Below, in pieces: positions 26,284 through 34,055 of a stretch of 64,000 nt of DNA. A model generated the notes under the pieces. It was not told the DNA's origin, did not search any database, and saw only the letters and a program-made list of their open reading frames with translations. How positions within the stretch are numbered: position 1 is the stretch's first letter; every line of letters begins with the position of its first letter. This DNA is from Opitutaceae bacterium (GTDB taxonomy: Bacteria > Verrucomicrobiota > Verrucomicrobiia > Opitutales > Opitutaceae), in the NCBI GenBank assembly GCA_016711225.1, contig JADJTK010000013.1:124001-188000 (forward strand), given 5' to 3'. Position numbers and translations under genes: made by a program.

Positions 26284-27504
26284 CTACTTGGCATTTCCAA
26301 CCTGATACTTGTCACTTCCTGTCCGGTACGGCCAGCGGACGATCAATGCCGCCGCGGCAAGCAGCAGCGAACCGGGGACGGCGAACCAGGCGAAGAGCTC
26401 GTCGGTGAGCAGGTAGGACTTGGCTTGAAATTCGATCTTGAGCGCTCGATCGATGGCGGCGAAGGCGTTCTCGATCGTGGTTGAATCGGTGGCCCGGTAG
26501 AACTCGCCGCCGGTGTCGCGGGCGATGGTCTGCAGCGTGCGCTCGTCGGTCTCAGTCCATTGGCGGTCGTAGCCGAGCTTGCGGCCTTCGTTGTCGAAAA
26601 CGGGAACCCGGACATAGCCCGTGCGGCCGGCGCCGATGGTGTAGACGGGGATACCGCGCCCCTTGGCGATGGCGGTGGATTGGGCCGGGGTGAGCGCACC
26701 CTTGTTGTTCACGCCGTCGGTGAGCAGCACGACGAAGGCCCCGAGGCGCTTGCCGGCCTGCTCGCGTTTGGCCTGCTCGAGCCGGGTGAGCGCCACGCCG
26801 AGGCCGTCGCCGATGGCCGTGCCGTCCTCGATGAGACCGATCCTGAGGCGCTCGGTCTGGCGGCGCAGCCACTCGTGGTCGAAGGTGAGCGGCGACAGCG
26901 TGTAGGCGCGGCCCGCGAAGACGATGAGACCGATGCGGTCGTTGGGGCGGCGCTGGATGAACGCATCAACGACGGGGCGCACCGCCTCGAGCCGGTTGAG
27001 CCGTTCGCCGCCACGCTCATAATCCTCCGATTGCATCGAGCCGGAAATGTCGATGGCGAGGACCAGATCATAGCCTTCCTTGCGCTCCTCCTGGCGTTGC
27101 TGGACGAACTGCGGGCGCGCCAGGGCCACGACCAGCAGCACCAGGGCGGTCCAGGCCAACGCCATGGGCCAGCGGCTGAGCACGACATGGCCGCTGCGTT
27201 GCCAAGCGCCGGCGAAGGGCACCACCAACACGTCGCTGCCGCGGTGGGCGCGCAGCCACCACACCAGCGGCAGCACAGCCAGCAGCAAAAGCCAGAGCGG
27301 GGAATGGAGCGTGAAGTTGCTGAACGGCGACAAGGTCGAAGTGGCAAGTGGCAAGTGCCAAGGGGCGGCAGCGAAGGGCCAAGTACCAAGTGACAAGGGA
27401 CAAGAGCCGATGGAGAAGGACCAAGTTCCAAGTACCAAGTGCCAAGGGGCAGCGGCGGCTGCGCCGCTAGCAAAGACGGAAGAGGCTGTAGCGAATGCGG
27501 GCAT
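26284..27504 (-). CDS. batA: BatA-type VWA-domain membrane protein
   Basis: First VWA gene of the operon. The core begins L-H-S-P-L-W-L-L-L-L-A-V-L-P-L-V-W-W (membrane segment), with a second membrane segment near W-T-A-L-V-L-L-V-V-A-L. The VWA domain has the MIDAS motif L-A-I-D-I-S-G-S-M and V-L-L-T-D-G-V-N-N, and a C-terminal membrane segment (F-A-V-P-G-S-L-L-L-A-A-A) follows. The frame extends to an ATG at 27504, but residues about 18-57 are translated microrepeat (27341-27451) and have no counterpart in the family. A TTG at 27333 would remove them and is a likely real start. The last residues (D-K-Y-Q-V-G-N-A-K) and the stop also lie in microrepeat sequence. Confidence 0.83.
   Translation of the reverse strand: MPAFATASSVFASGAAAAAPWHLVLGTWSFSIGSCPLSLGTWPFAAAPWHLPLATSTLSPFSNFTLHSPLWLLLLAVLPLVWWLRAHRGSDVLVVPFAGAWQRSGHVVLSRWPMALAWTALVLLVVALARPQFVQQRQEERKEGYDLVLAIDISGSMQSEDYERGGERLNRLEAVRPVVDAFIQRRPNDRIGLIVFAGRAYTLSPLTFDHEWLRRQTERLRIGLIEDGTAIGDGLGVALTRLEQAKREQAGKRLGAFVVLLTDGVNNKGALTPAQSTAIAKGRGIPVYTIGAGRTGYVRVPVFDNEGRKLGYDRQWTETDERTLQTIARDTGGEFYRATDSTTIENAFAAIDRALKIEFQAKSYLLTDELFAWFAVPGSLLLAAAALIVRWPYRTGSDKYQVGNAK
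27341..27451. repeat. Degenerate 7-8 bp tandem repeat array (ccaagtg/ccaagta units)
   Basis: An array of units such as ccaagtg, ccaagta, acaaggg and gcaagtg over about 110 bases. The same units return at 26182-26211, 26284-26319 (reverse complement), 27511-27541 (reverse complement) and 58536-58560. They flank or invade the starts and ends of bat genes. Confidence 0.8.
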
Positions 27505-27551
27505 CTATTCTTGTTACTTGGAACTTGATACTTATTACTTTGCTTTCGCGG

Positions 27552-28478
27552 TTACGCTGCCATGCGGGCTCTGAAGAATCGGACGACGGCGTCGAGCATG
27601 TCGTCCTGGGTGCTCACCACCAGACGAACGAGCGGGTCGGGTTGGACCTCGCGCAGGGCGGCATCGCGCGCCTCCCTCCACTCGGCGTGTTGGCGGCGTT
27701 CGGTGGCGTTGCGCGGCGAGAGCACGACGATGCGGCCGGCAAGGGGATCGTAGGCGCCGAAGGGCGCGGAGTCGGGCAGGGCGCGGTCCCAGGGGTCGTC
27801 GACCCGGAAACACATCGGTTGATACCGGCGCCGGATCACGCTCCAGCCGTCGGGCACGGGGCGCGGCGGGAAGTCGCCCAGCCAGAGCAGCACGCTGTGG
27901 CGGGGGGCGGCGCGGGCGATGAACTGCCATGGGATCGGCACTTCCGCCGGGGCGTCGATCGCCGGTGCGGGCCGGCCGAGCAACTCGGCGGCCATGTGCA
28001 TGATCTGGCTGCGGCCGCGCACCGGGGGTGCGAGATGGTGGCCGTCGGGCGTGACGTGGATCAGGCCCACGCGGTCGCGGTTCACCGCGCCGAGCAGCGC
28101 GACAAGCCCGGCGAGTTCCAGCAACGCCTCGCGCTTGGTGCGCCCGCCGGAGCCGAATTGGAGCGAGGGTGAGTCCTCGAAGAGGATCAGGACGGATACT
28201 TCGCGCTCCTCGACGAACTTCTTGCGGTAGGGCTCGCCCAGGCGCGCGGTGACGTTCCAGTCGATGTCGCGCACGTCGTCGCCGAACTCGTATTTCACGA
28301 CCTGGTCGAACTCCATGCCGCGTCCGCGGAAGGTGGACCGGTACTCGCCGCTCAAGGCCGTTTCGACCGCATGCTTCACGCGCCACTCCAGGCGGCGCAG
28401 GGCCGCGAAGGAGGGCGCAGCCGGCGCGGATGCGCGGGCTGAAGGCTGAAGGCTGAAGGCTGAAGAGGGGGAGGGCAT
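27552..28478 (-). CDS. DUF58 family protein of the moxR-bat operon
   Basis: A 308-residue cytoplasmic protein. The DUF58 signature is clear (G-R-G-M-E-F, F-G-D-D-V-R-D-I-D-W-N-V-T-A-R), and the C-terminal two thirds read like a degenerate VWA domain. DUF58 genes regularly sit between moxR and the bat VWA genes, as here. ATG 28478 is chosen; the frame is open to 28652 but that would overlap the DUF4262 gene. The first residues (S-A-F-S-L-Q-P-S-A-R) come from the ggctgaa microrepeat at 28437-28465, so they are probably not conserved. Function: inferred partner of the MoxR ATPase in assembling or activating Bat proteins. Confidence 0.88.
   Translation of the reverse strand: MPSPSSAFSLQPSARASAPAAPSFAALRRLEWRVKHAVETALSGEYRSTFRGRGMEFDQVVKYEFGDDVRDIDWNVTARLGEPYRKKFVEEREVSVLILFEDSPSLQFGSGGRTKREALLELAGLVALLGAVNRDRVGLIHVTPDGHHLAPPVRGRSQIMHMAAELLGRPAPAIDAPAEVPIPWQFIARAAPRHSVLLWLGDFPPRPVPDGWSVIRRRYQPMCFRVDDPWDRALPDSAPFGAYDPLAGRIVVLSPRNATERRQHAEWREARDAALREVQPDPLVRLVVSTQDDMLDAVVRFFRARMAA
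28437..28465. repeat. Tandem ggctgaa heptamer repeat
   Basis: Four near-perfect tandem copies of the heptamer ggctgaa, located within the first codons of the DUF58 gene. Confidence 0.9.
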
Positions 28479-28522
28479 GGGCGACAAGCGAAGTGCTCCA
28501 GAAATCGGATCTCCAGTCGCGT

Positions 28523-29011
28523 TCACCTGATTACTTTTTGCAGGGCTTCGTACCTTCGGTCGTAGTCGGCATCTCCTGGGAAATGGCCGCTCTTGTCCGG
28601 CCATATGACTTGTAGCGAAGGAAAAGGTCTTGGGAGGGAATGGTAGAACCAAATCGCATAGCCTAGGTAGCCCTTGTATTGCTCGACCGGAATTGTGGAG
28701 AACGTACAGGAAAAGGACTCAATGAGTCTATCGGCAGTCGCTCCGGACTGGTAGCATGCGCCGTGGCGAATTTCGGCAACCGCAGCACTCAAGATTCCGT
28801 GTGAGACCTCTTGAGAAAGGCCCATAATCACGAGTTCAGGATGGCCGAACGAGTAGAAGAGCCCGACAGTAAATGAATACCCCGGATCGTCTGTATTTGT
28901 TGTTATATGAACCACGTGCCAGCCATATTCAGCAATATCAGCCAAGAGCTTGCGATCTGAAGCGTCTTCAGGGGCGCGCAAGTTGAAGTTTTTGAGCGGC
29001 ATGTGGAACAA
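28523..29011 (-). CDS. DUF4262 domain protein, probably acquired
   Basis: A 162-residue protein of unknown function. The DUF4262 pattern is visible: Y-G-W-H-V-V-H-I, then Y-S-F-T-V-G-L, then G-H-P-E-L-V-I-M-G-L. Its bases are clearly richer in A and T than all neighbours, with codons such as aat, ttt and ata used freely, which suggests recent transfer. It is inserted between moxR and the DUF58 gene, an otherwise conserved pair, in the same direction, so it is probably co-transcribed. An ATG at 29002 is an alternative start. No link to Bat function is known. Confidence 0.85.
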   Translation of the reverse strand: MFHMPLKNFNLRAPEDASDRKLLADIAEYGWHVVHITTNTDDPGYSFTVGLFYSFGHPELVIMGLSQEVSHGILSAAVAEIRHGACYQSGATADRLIESFSCTFSTIPVEQYKGYLGYAIWFYHSLPRPFPSLQVIWPDKSGHFPGDADYDRRYEALQKVIR

Positions 29012-29023
29012 GGGATCCGTCGC

Positions 29024-30070
29024 TCACGCCGCCGGCACGGGCACCGAGCGCAGCAGATCGCGGATTACGGCGTCCGGCGTGAGCTCGGCGGCTTCGGCTT
29101 CGTAGGTCAGACCGATGCGGTGACGCAGAATGTCGGGCGCGAGCTCCTGCACCAGCGCCGGCGTCACGAAGTCCTGCCCGCGCATCCAGGCCAGCGCGCG
29201 GGCGCCTTGTAGCAGCGCGAGCGAGGCACGCGGTGAGGCGCCGAAGGTCAGCTGGCGTTGGCCTTCGAGTTTCGGGTTTCGCGTTTCGGGTTTCGGAAGC
29301 GCAGGCGGGGTGGCGACGCCGGTTTTTACGTTCTGCATTCTGCCTTCATCATTCTGCGTTCCCGCGAGTTCGCGGGTCCCGCGAACGAGCGCGAGGATGT
29401 AGCCCTGCACGGCGGGGGAAACATGGATGGCGTCCACTTCCTTGCGCAGTGCGAGCAACTCCGCGCCGTTGGAAACGGGATGCAGCTCGGGTTGGACCGT
29501 CACTGAACCCCAGCGGTCGAGCATTGTGCGCTCCTCCGCGGCGTCGGGGTAGTCAACAATGAGTTTAAATAGAAAGCGGTCGGTCTGTGCCTCGGGCAGC
29601 GGATACGTGCCCTCCTGCTCGATGGGGTTCTGGGTCGCCATCACGAAGAACGGCGAGGGCAACTGGTGCGAGGTGCCGCCGATGGTGACTTGGCGCTCCT
29701 GCATCGCCTCGAGCAGGGCGCTCTGGACCTTGGCCGGGGCGCGGTTGATCTCGTCGGCGAGCACGAGGTTGGCGAAGACCGGGCCCTTGTGGACGGTGAA
29801 CTGGCCGTCGCGCGGCTGGAAGACCATGGTGCCGACGACGTCGCTCGGCAGCAGGTCGGGAGTGAACTGGATGCGTTCAAACTGCACGCCCAGCGCGCGG
29901 CCGAGGCTGCGCACGAGCAGGGTCTTGGCGAGGCCGGGCATGCCTTCGAGCAAGACATGGCCGTTGGCGAGCAGGGCGACGAGCAGGCGCTCGACCACCG
30001 CGTTCTGGCCAATGACGGCCTTGCCGATTTCAGTGCGCAGTTTCTGGGTCCAAACTTGTCCGGAATTCAT
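29024..30070 (-). CDS. moxR: MoxR-family AAA+ ATPase with repeat-derived insertion
   Basis: First gene of the operon, 348 residues. The AAA+ core has Walker A G-M-P-G-L-A-K-T-L (38-46), Walker B L-A-D-E-I-N-R-A-P, sensor 1 near M-A-T-Q-N-P-I-E-Q-E-G and the C-terminal lid, all typical of MoxR chaperones. Between residues about 236 and 268 the protein carries N-D-E-G-R-M-Q-N-V-K ... P-K-P-E-T-R-N-P-K-L, which has no place in the family and is encoded by microrepeat DNA; the frame is kept across it. It lies in the lid region, so the ATPase core may be unaffected. Proposed role: ATP-driven activation of the Bat VWA proteins. Confidence 0.92.
   Translation of the reverse strand: MNSGQVWTQKLRTEIGKAVIGQNAVVERLLVALLANGHVLLEGMPGLAKTLLVRSLGRALGVQFERIQFTPDLLPSDVVGTMVFQPRDGQFTVHKGPVFANLVLADEINRAPAKVQSALLEAMQERQVTIGGTSHQLPSPFFVMATQNPIEQEGTYPLPEAQTDRFLFKLIVDYPDAAEERTMLDRWGSVTVQPELHPVSNGAELLALRKEVDAIHVSPAVQGYILALVRGTRELAGTQNDEGRMQNVKTGVATPPALPKPETRNPKLEGQRQLTFGASPRASLALLQGARALAWMRGQDFVTPALVQELAPDILRHRIGLTYEAEAAELTPDAVIRDLLRSVPVPAA
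29265..29362. repeat. Microrepeat insertion inside moxR
   Basis: About 98 bases made of gggtttc-type heptamers (29265-29296) and gaatgcag/gaatgatg-type units (29328-29362, reverse complement). The latter resemble 58470-58505. The frame of moxR stays open through it. Confidence 0.75.
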
Positions 30071-30138
30071 GCGTCTAGGGTTCGAAAGAGTGAGGCAGAA
30101 TTGACCGCGAAGGGAATCTTTAGTTTCAAGGCAGGTTC

Positions 30139-30555
30139 GTGAGCACGCTCAACGAGTTTTTTTTCCTGCATGACGACGCCTTGGCCGCCCGCCTGGTGGC
30201 GCTTGGCGTCGGCGTGGCCGACTGTGAGGAGCGTTTCATCCTCGGCAGCGGGCCGGGTGGGCAGAAGATCAATAAGACCTCGTCGACGGTGCAGTTGTCG
30301 CACCGGCCCAGCGGGGTGGAGATCCGGATGCAGCGCGAGCGCACGCAAACGCGCAACCGTGAGCTGGCGTGGGCCGAGTTGGCCACGAAGCTGGAGGAGA
30401 AGCGCCGGGTGGAGGTGGCGGTGGTGCGCGACGCACGGGAATTAGAACGGCGGCGAACCCGGCAGCGTTCGCGCGGTCAGAAGGCACGAGTTCTGCAGGG
30501 CAAGAAACACCGGGCGAAGCGCAAATCCGCGCGACGTGGGGGATTTGAAGAATGA
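30139..30555 (+). CDS. Class-I release-factor-domain protein (ArfB/MTRFR-like)
   Basis: A 138-residue protein made of the peptidyl-tRNA hydrolysing domain of class-I release factors only. The catalytic loop is G-S-G-P-G-G-Q-K-I-N-K-T (36-47, GGQ at 40-42), followed by S-S-T-V-Q-L-S-H-R-P-S-G-V and a Lys/Arg-rich tail (Q-G-K-K-H-R-A-K-R-K). Codon-recognition domains are absent, as in ribosome-rescue factors of about 140 residues. The motif and tail look closer to the MTRFR/RF-H branch than to E. coli ArfB. GTG start at 30139, preceded by aagg. It overlaps the following lipoprotein gene by four bases. Confidence 0.87.
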   Translation: MSTLNEFFFLHDDALAARLVALGVGVADCEERFILGSGPGGQKINKTSSTVQLSHRPSGVEIRMQRERTQTRNRELAWAELATKLEEKRRVEVAVVRDARELERRRTRQRSRGQKARVLQGKKHRAKRKSARRGGFEE

Positions 30556-30936
30556 AAACACCAATCATTGTCGGGCTGGGCATGATGGCACTGCTGCTGG
30601 GCGGCTGTGTCGTTGGGAACCAGTTGCTGCCCGAGGGCACGTTGGCTCCGACCGAGGATCCGGCGGGCGAAGTGCGTGTGCGTATCGAATCGCACCCGAG
30701 CGGGGCCTTGATCGTGATGGGCGGCCAGGTGGTCGGCCATGCGCCGCTGGAGGTATTGCTGCCGGTGAGTCGCCTTGGGCTTTTTTCCGGAATCGACGAC
30801 GGTGCGGGCGCGGTTCCGCGCCGAGGACGAGCGTTATGGTGGCGCGCAGACCGTGAGCGCGAATTTCACGGTGCAGCAGAAGGTGCCCGCGGTGGTACGC
30901 TTCACTCCGGCCGGGTTTACGTGGGTCGCCCGGTGA
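30552..30936 (+). pseudogene. PEGA-domain lipoprotein, frameshifted
   Basis: ATG 30552 overlaps the upstream stop (ATGA). The product starts with a lipoprotein signal (L-L-L-G-G-C, lipid Cys19) and a PEGA-type repeat (V-R-V-R-I-E-S-H-P-S-G-A-L-I-V-M-G-G). Near 30775-30790 the conserved reading leaves this frame: the sense continuation G-F-F-P-E-S-T-T-V-R-A-R-F-R-A is one frame over and ends at a TGA at 30936. An extra base in cttgggcttttttcc explains it; a run of six T is present, so slippage cannot be excluded. Unshifted, the frame runs on to 30971 with a meaningless tail. Likely an envelope lipoprotein, partner unknown. Confidence 0.7.
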
Positions 30937-31015
30937 GGTGCGGGTGGGGCTCAGGGCCCAGTGAGCAGTGAACGACTGTTCGAGGAGCAAGTGGCCTGTG
31001 CTGCGGGGCGACGAC

Positions 31016-31092
31016 GGAAAGGCGTCGCAAGCAACGCCCCGACGATGAATGGGCGGTTCGCTGTAGGGGCGGCGCTTGCGCCGCCTCAAGGG
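31016..31092. repeat. Inverted pair of REP-like palindromes, family D
   Basis: Plus-strand half ggggcggcgcttgcgccgcc (31066-31085) is palindromic in its core; the partner at about 31016-31043, read on the minus strand, is ggggcgttgcttgcgacgcc. Heads face each other across about 20 bases. It lies between the convergent lipoprotein and helicase genes, where it may act as a two-way terminator. Confidence 0.65.
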
Positions 31093-31097
31093 AGCCG

Positions 31098-32401
31098 TCA
31101 CCGCATCCGGCGGCCGACGGGCAGACGCAAGGGGCGGTCGGGCTTGGCCGGAGCGGCCGCGGCACGGGCGGCGGCTTCGCGCAGCTTGTCCTTCTTGCTC
31201 TTGCGCTTGCCTTTGACGCCACCACCGGCCGGCGACACCGGCGGGGCCGGAACCTCGAGATCCTCCGGCTCAAAACCCTCGATCTGCTCGCGTGGGATGT
31301 GGAGGTTGTGGGTCTTCTCGATGAGCTCGAAATGGGTGTGCGTCGAGGCGCTGACGAAGCTGACGGCGATGCCCGTCTCGCCCGCACGGCCGGTGCGGCC
31401 GATGCGGTGGGTGTAGTCGACGGCCGAACGCGGCAGGTCGAAGTTCACCACCACGGGCAGTCGCACGATGTCGATACCGCGGGAGGCGAGGTCGGTGACG
31501 ACGAGCACGCCGACCTTGGCCTCTTTGAAGCGGGCCAGCGCGGCGGTGCGGGCGCCTTGGCTGAGCTCGCCGTGGAAGGCCCAGGCGTCGAGGTCGGCCT
31601 TGCGCAATTTCTCGGCGATGTGCTCGGTGGCGTACTTGGTGGCGACAAAGACGAGAACCCGGGTCCATCCATTGGACTGGATGAGGTGGCGCAGCAGTTG
31701 GGTGCGCCGGGGCGGGTCGACCTCGATGGCACGCTGGAGGATGACGGGCTGGGCGGCCGGCGCGGTTTCCCCTTCGAAGCGGGTGGGGGAGCGGAGGAGC
31801 TTCTCGGCCAGGGCGCGGACCTCGGTTGGGAAGGTGGCGGAGAAGAGTAGATTCTGGCGACGGCTGGGGAGGAGGCGCAGGATGCGGTTGAGCTCGTCGG
31901 TGAAGCCCATGTCGAGGAGCCGGTCGGCCTCGTCGAGCACGAGGGTGGAGACGGCGGCGAGGGACAGGGCGTTGTGCTCGACGATATCGATCAGGCGTCC
32001 CGGGGTGGCCACGATGACGTCGGCGCCGCCGCGCAAGGACATCATCTGCGGGTTGATCGAAACGCCGCCGAAGAGGGGCATGATCTTGAGGGCCGGCAGT
32101 GGCAGATGGCGCCCGTAGTTGCGGAAGGCTGTGGTGATCTGGGCGGCAAGCTCACGGGTGGGCGCGAGGACCAGTGCGCGAACGAAGCGGCCACGTTCCC
32201 GGGGGCTGGCGGCGAGTTGCTGGAGAATGGGCAGGGCGAAGGCGGCGGTTTTGCCCGAGCCGGTCTGGGCCGAGGCCCAAACGTCTTCCCTTGTAGGATC
32301 GCCGGGATCACGGCGGTTTGCACCGGCGTAGCCGTCAGGTAATTCAGTTCGGCGACGGCTTGGGTGAGGGGGGCGATGAGGCCCAGGGAGGAAAACGGCA
32401 T
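31098..32401 (-). pseudogene. rhlE: DEAD-box RNA helicase (RhlE type), frameshifted near the N-terminus
   Basis: ATP-dependent RNA helicase. From ATG 32401 the protein starts M-P-F-S-S-L-G-L-I and has the Q motif region (A-T-P-V-Q-T-A-V-I-P-A-I-L-Q-G-K). At 32281-32297 one base is missing, and the rest lies in the next frame: A-S-A-Q-T-G-S-G-K-T (motif I), P-T-R-E-L-A (Ia), T-P-G-R-L (Ib), D-E-A-D-R (II), S-A-T-F (III), V-V-T-D-L-A-S-R-G-I-D-I (V) and H-R-I-G-R-T-G-R (VI), then a Lys/Arg-rich tail. Every motif of the family is intact, so the break is probably recent or a sequence error. It is convergent with the lipoprotein and divergent from lysC. Confidence 0.85.
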
Positions 32402-32595
32402 CTCCCAGCGATGGAGCGGTGCGCCGGGTTTTGAAACGCAAAAGCGAGTCCTTGGCGCATTCGGAGCGGGGCGGAGTAGGGATGGCGCAGTGCGAGGCCT
32501 GAAAGGGGGGCGGGCGAGGGCTGGGCAAAGTTGCCGTGCGCGAGGGCTTGCCAGCGCCAGTCCCGGTCTCTTACTTCGCCGACCCTCTTCCAACC

Positions 32596-33813
32596 ATGGC
32601 CCGCATCGTCCAGAAATTCGGCGGCACGTCCGTCGGTGATATTGAGCGCATCAAGCGCGTCGCCCTGCGCATCAAAGAATGGCGCGACCAGGGTAACGAA
32701 CTCGTGATCGTGGTCTCCGCCCGTGCGGGCGTGACCAACGAACTCATCGCCAAAGCCAAAGCCATCACGCCGCATCCCGATGATCGCGAGATGGACATGC
32801 TGCTGGCCATCGGCGAACAGGAGACCATCGCCCTCACCGCCATGGCGCTGCATGCCATCGGCGTGCCGGCTGTGTCGCGCACCGGCCAGCAGGCGGGCAT
32901 CGTCACCGACTTCTTTCATACGAAGGCCAAGATCAAGCGCTTCGACTCCTCGCCGCTGAACGCCGACCTCGCCGCGGGCAAGGTCGTGATCGTCGCCGGT
33001 TTCCAAGGCGTGAATGAGGAGGGAGAAACAACTACCCTCGGGCGCGGCGGCTCCGATCTCACCGCCATTGCGGTGGCTCATGTGGTCAAGGCGGACATCT
33101 GCCAGATCTACACCGATGTCGACGGCGTCTACACCGCCGATCCCCGCGCCGTGCCGAATGCGAGCAAGATCCAGGAGATTTCCTATGACGAGATGCTCGA
33201 GCTCGCCAGCTCCGGCTCGAAGGTCATGCAGTCCCGCTCCGTCGAGTTCGCCCACAAATACGGCGTCGATTTCGAAGTTCGCTCCAGTTTCAACAACAAC
33301 CCCGGTACCATCGTGAAGGCAGAAACCAAGTCCATGGAAGATGTCGTTGTCCGCGGCGTGGCCGTCGACAAGGACCAGGCAAAGATTTTCATCAGCGAGA
33401 TTCCCGACAAGCCGGGTACGGCCGCCAAGGTCTTCCGCGCGCTTGCCGACGCTGCGATCATCGTCGACATGATCGTGCAGAACATGGGCCGCGACGGCGT
33501 GGCCAATCTCACCTTCACCGTGCCGAAGACCGAGACGCACAAGGCGCAGACGCTCGTCGCCAAAGTCCTCGCCGAAGTCGGCGGCGGCAAGGTCGAGGTC
33601 TTTGAGAACACCGCCAAGCTCTCCATCGTCGGCGTGGGCATGAAGACCCACTCCGGTGTGGCTGCGACGCTGTTCCAGTCGCTGGCCGCGCAGGGCATCA
33701 ACATCGACCTGATCAGCACCTCGGAGATCAAGATCTCGGTGACGGTTGACGCCGCCCGGGTGGACGACGCCCAGCGCGCCGTGCACACCTCGTTCGGTTT
33801 GGACAAGGCGTAA
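32596..33813 (+). CDS. lysC: Aspartokinase
   Basis: Phosphorylates L-aspartate, the first step to lysine, threonine, methionine and diaminopimelate for peptidoglycan. The 405-residue length and layout match monofunctional aspartokinases. The N-terminus is V-Q-K-F-G-G-T-S-V (4-12), the kinase domain has F-Q-G-V-N-E-E-G-E-T-T-T-L-G-R-G-G-S-D and Y-T-D-V-D-G-V-Y-T-A-D-P-R, and two C-terminal ACT domains (from about residue 265) should bind the feedback inhibitor. ATG 32596 fits the family start; the frame is open upstream. It is followed by a clear terminator. Confidence 0.96.
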   Translation: MARIVQKFGGTSVGDIERIKRVALRIKEWRDQGNELVIVVSARAGVTNELIAKAKAITPHPDDREMDMLLAIGEQETIALTAMALHAIGVPAVSRTGQQAGIVTDFFHTKAKIKRFDSSPLNADLAAGKVVIVAGFQGVNEEGETTTLGRGGSDLTAIAVAHVVKADICQIYTDVDGVYTADPRAVPNASKIQEISYDEMLELASSGSKVMQSRSVEFAHKYGVDFEVRSSFNNNPGTIVKAETKSMEDVVVRGVAVDKDQAKIFISEIPDKPGTAAKVFRALADAAIIVDMIVQNMGRDGVANLTFTVPKTETHKAQTLVAKVLAEVGGGKVEVFENTAKLSIVGVGMKTHSGVAATLFQSLAAQGINIDLISTSEIKISVTVDAARVDDAQRAVHTSFGLDKA

Positions 33814-33865
33814 GGACAGTAGTGAGCAGCGGGTAGCGAATAGCGAGCATCCCGAAATCCATTTC

Positions 33866-33899
33866 AAGGCCCGGAGCGCTTCGGCGGCCGGGCCTTTTT
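33866..33899 (+). terminator. Rho-independent terminator of lysC
   Basis: Stem aaggcccgg / ccgggcctt (33866-33874 and 33888-33896) with a 13-base loop, followed by a T run ending at 33899. Confidence 0.85.
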
Positions 33900-33925
33900 G
33901 TGGCCGGCGAACCGAGGCGTGGGCC

Positions 33926-33990
33926 ACTGTGGGAGCGAGCTTGCTCGCGACGCTCCTCGCTGGAGGTCGGGTGCAAGCACCCTCCCACAA
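33926..33990. repeat. Inverted pair of REP-like palindromes, family C
   Basis: Left arm tgtgggagcgagcttgctcg... (33928-33951); right arm is the reverse complement form of tgtgggagggtgcttgcacc (33966-33989). The left arm is essentially the REP consensus known from Pseudomonas. It sits between the lysC terminator and the znuB stop. Short-period repeats flank it (gtagcga units at 33822-33852; caccgac units at 34012-34053). Confidence 0.75.
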
Positions 33991-34055
33991 TCGGAGCAGG
34001 CAGAATGCAGCTCACCGCCCACCGACCACGGCCCACCGAACACCGCCCCTCGCCA

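Noticed and set aside
29265..29362. CRISPR-like or phage-derived origin of the short repeats
   Set aside because: Units are 7-9 bases, degenerate and without spacers, and no cas or phage gene is present.
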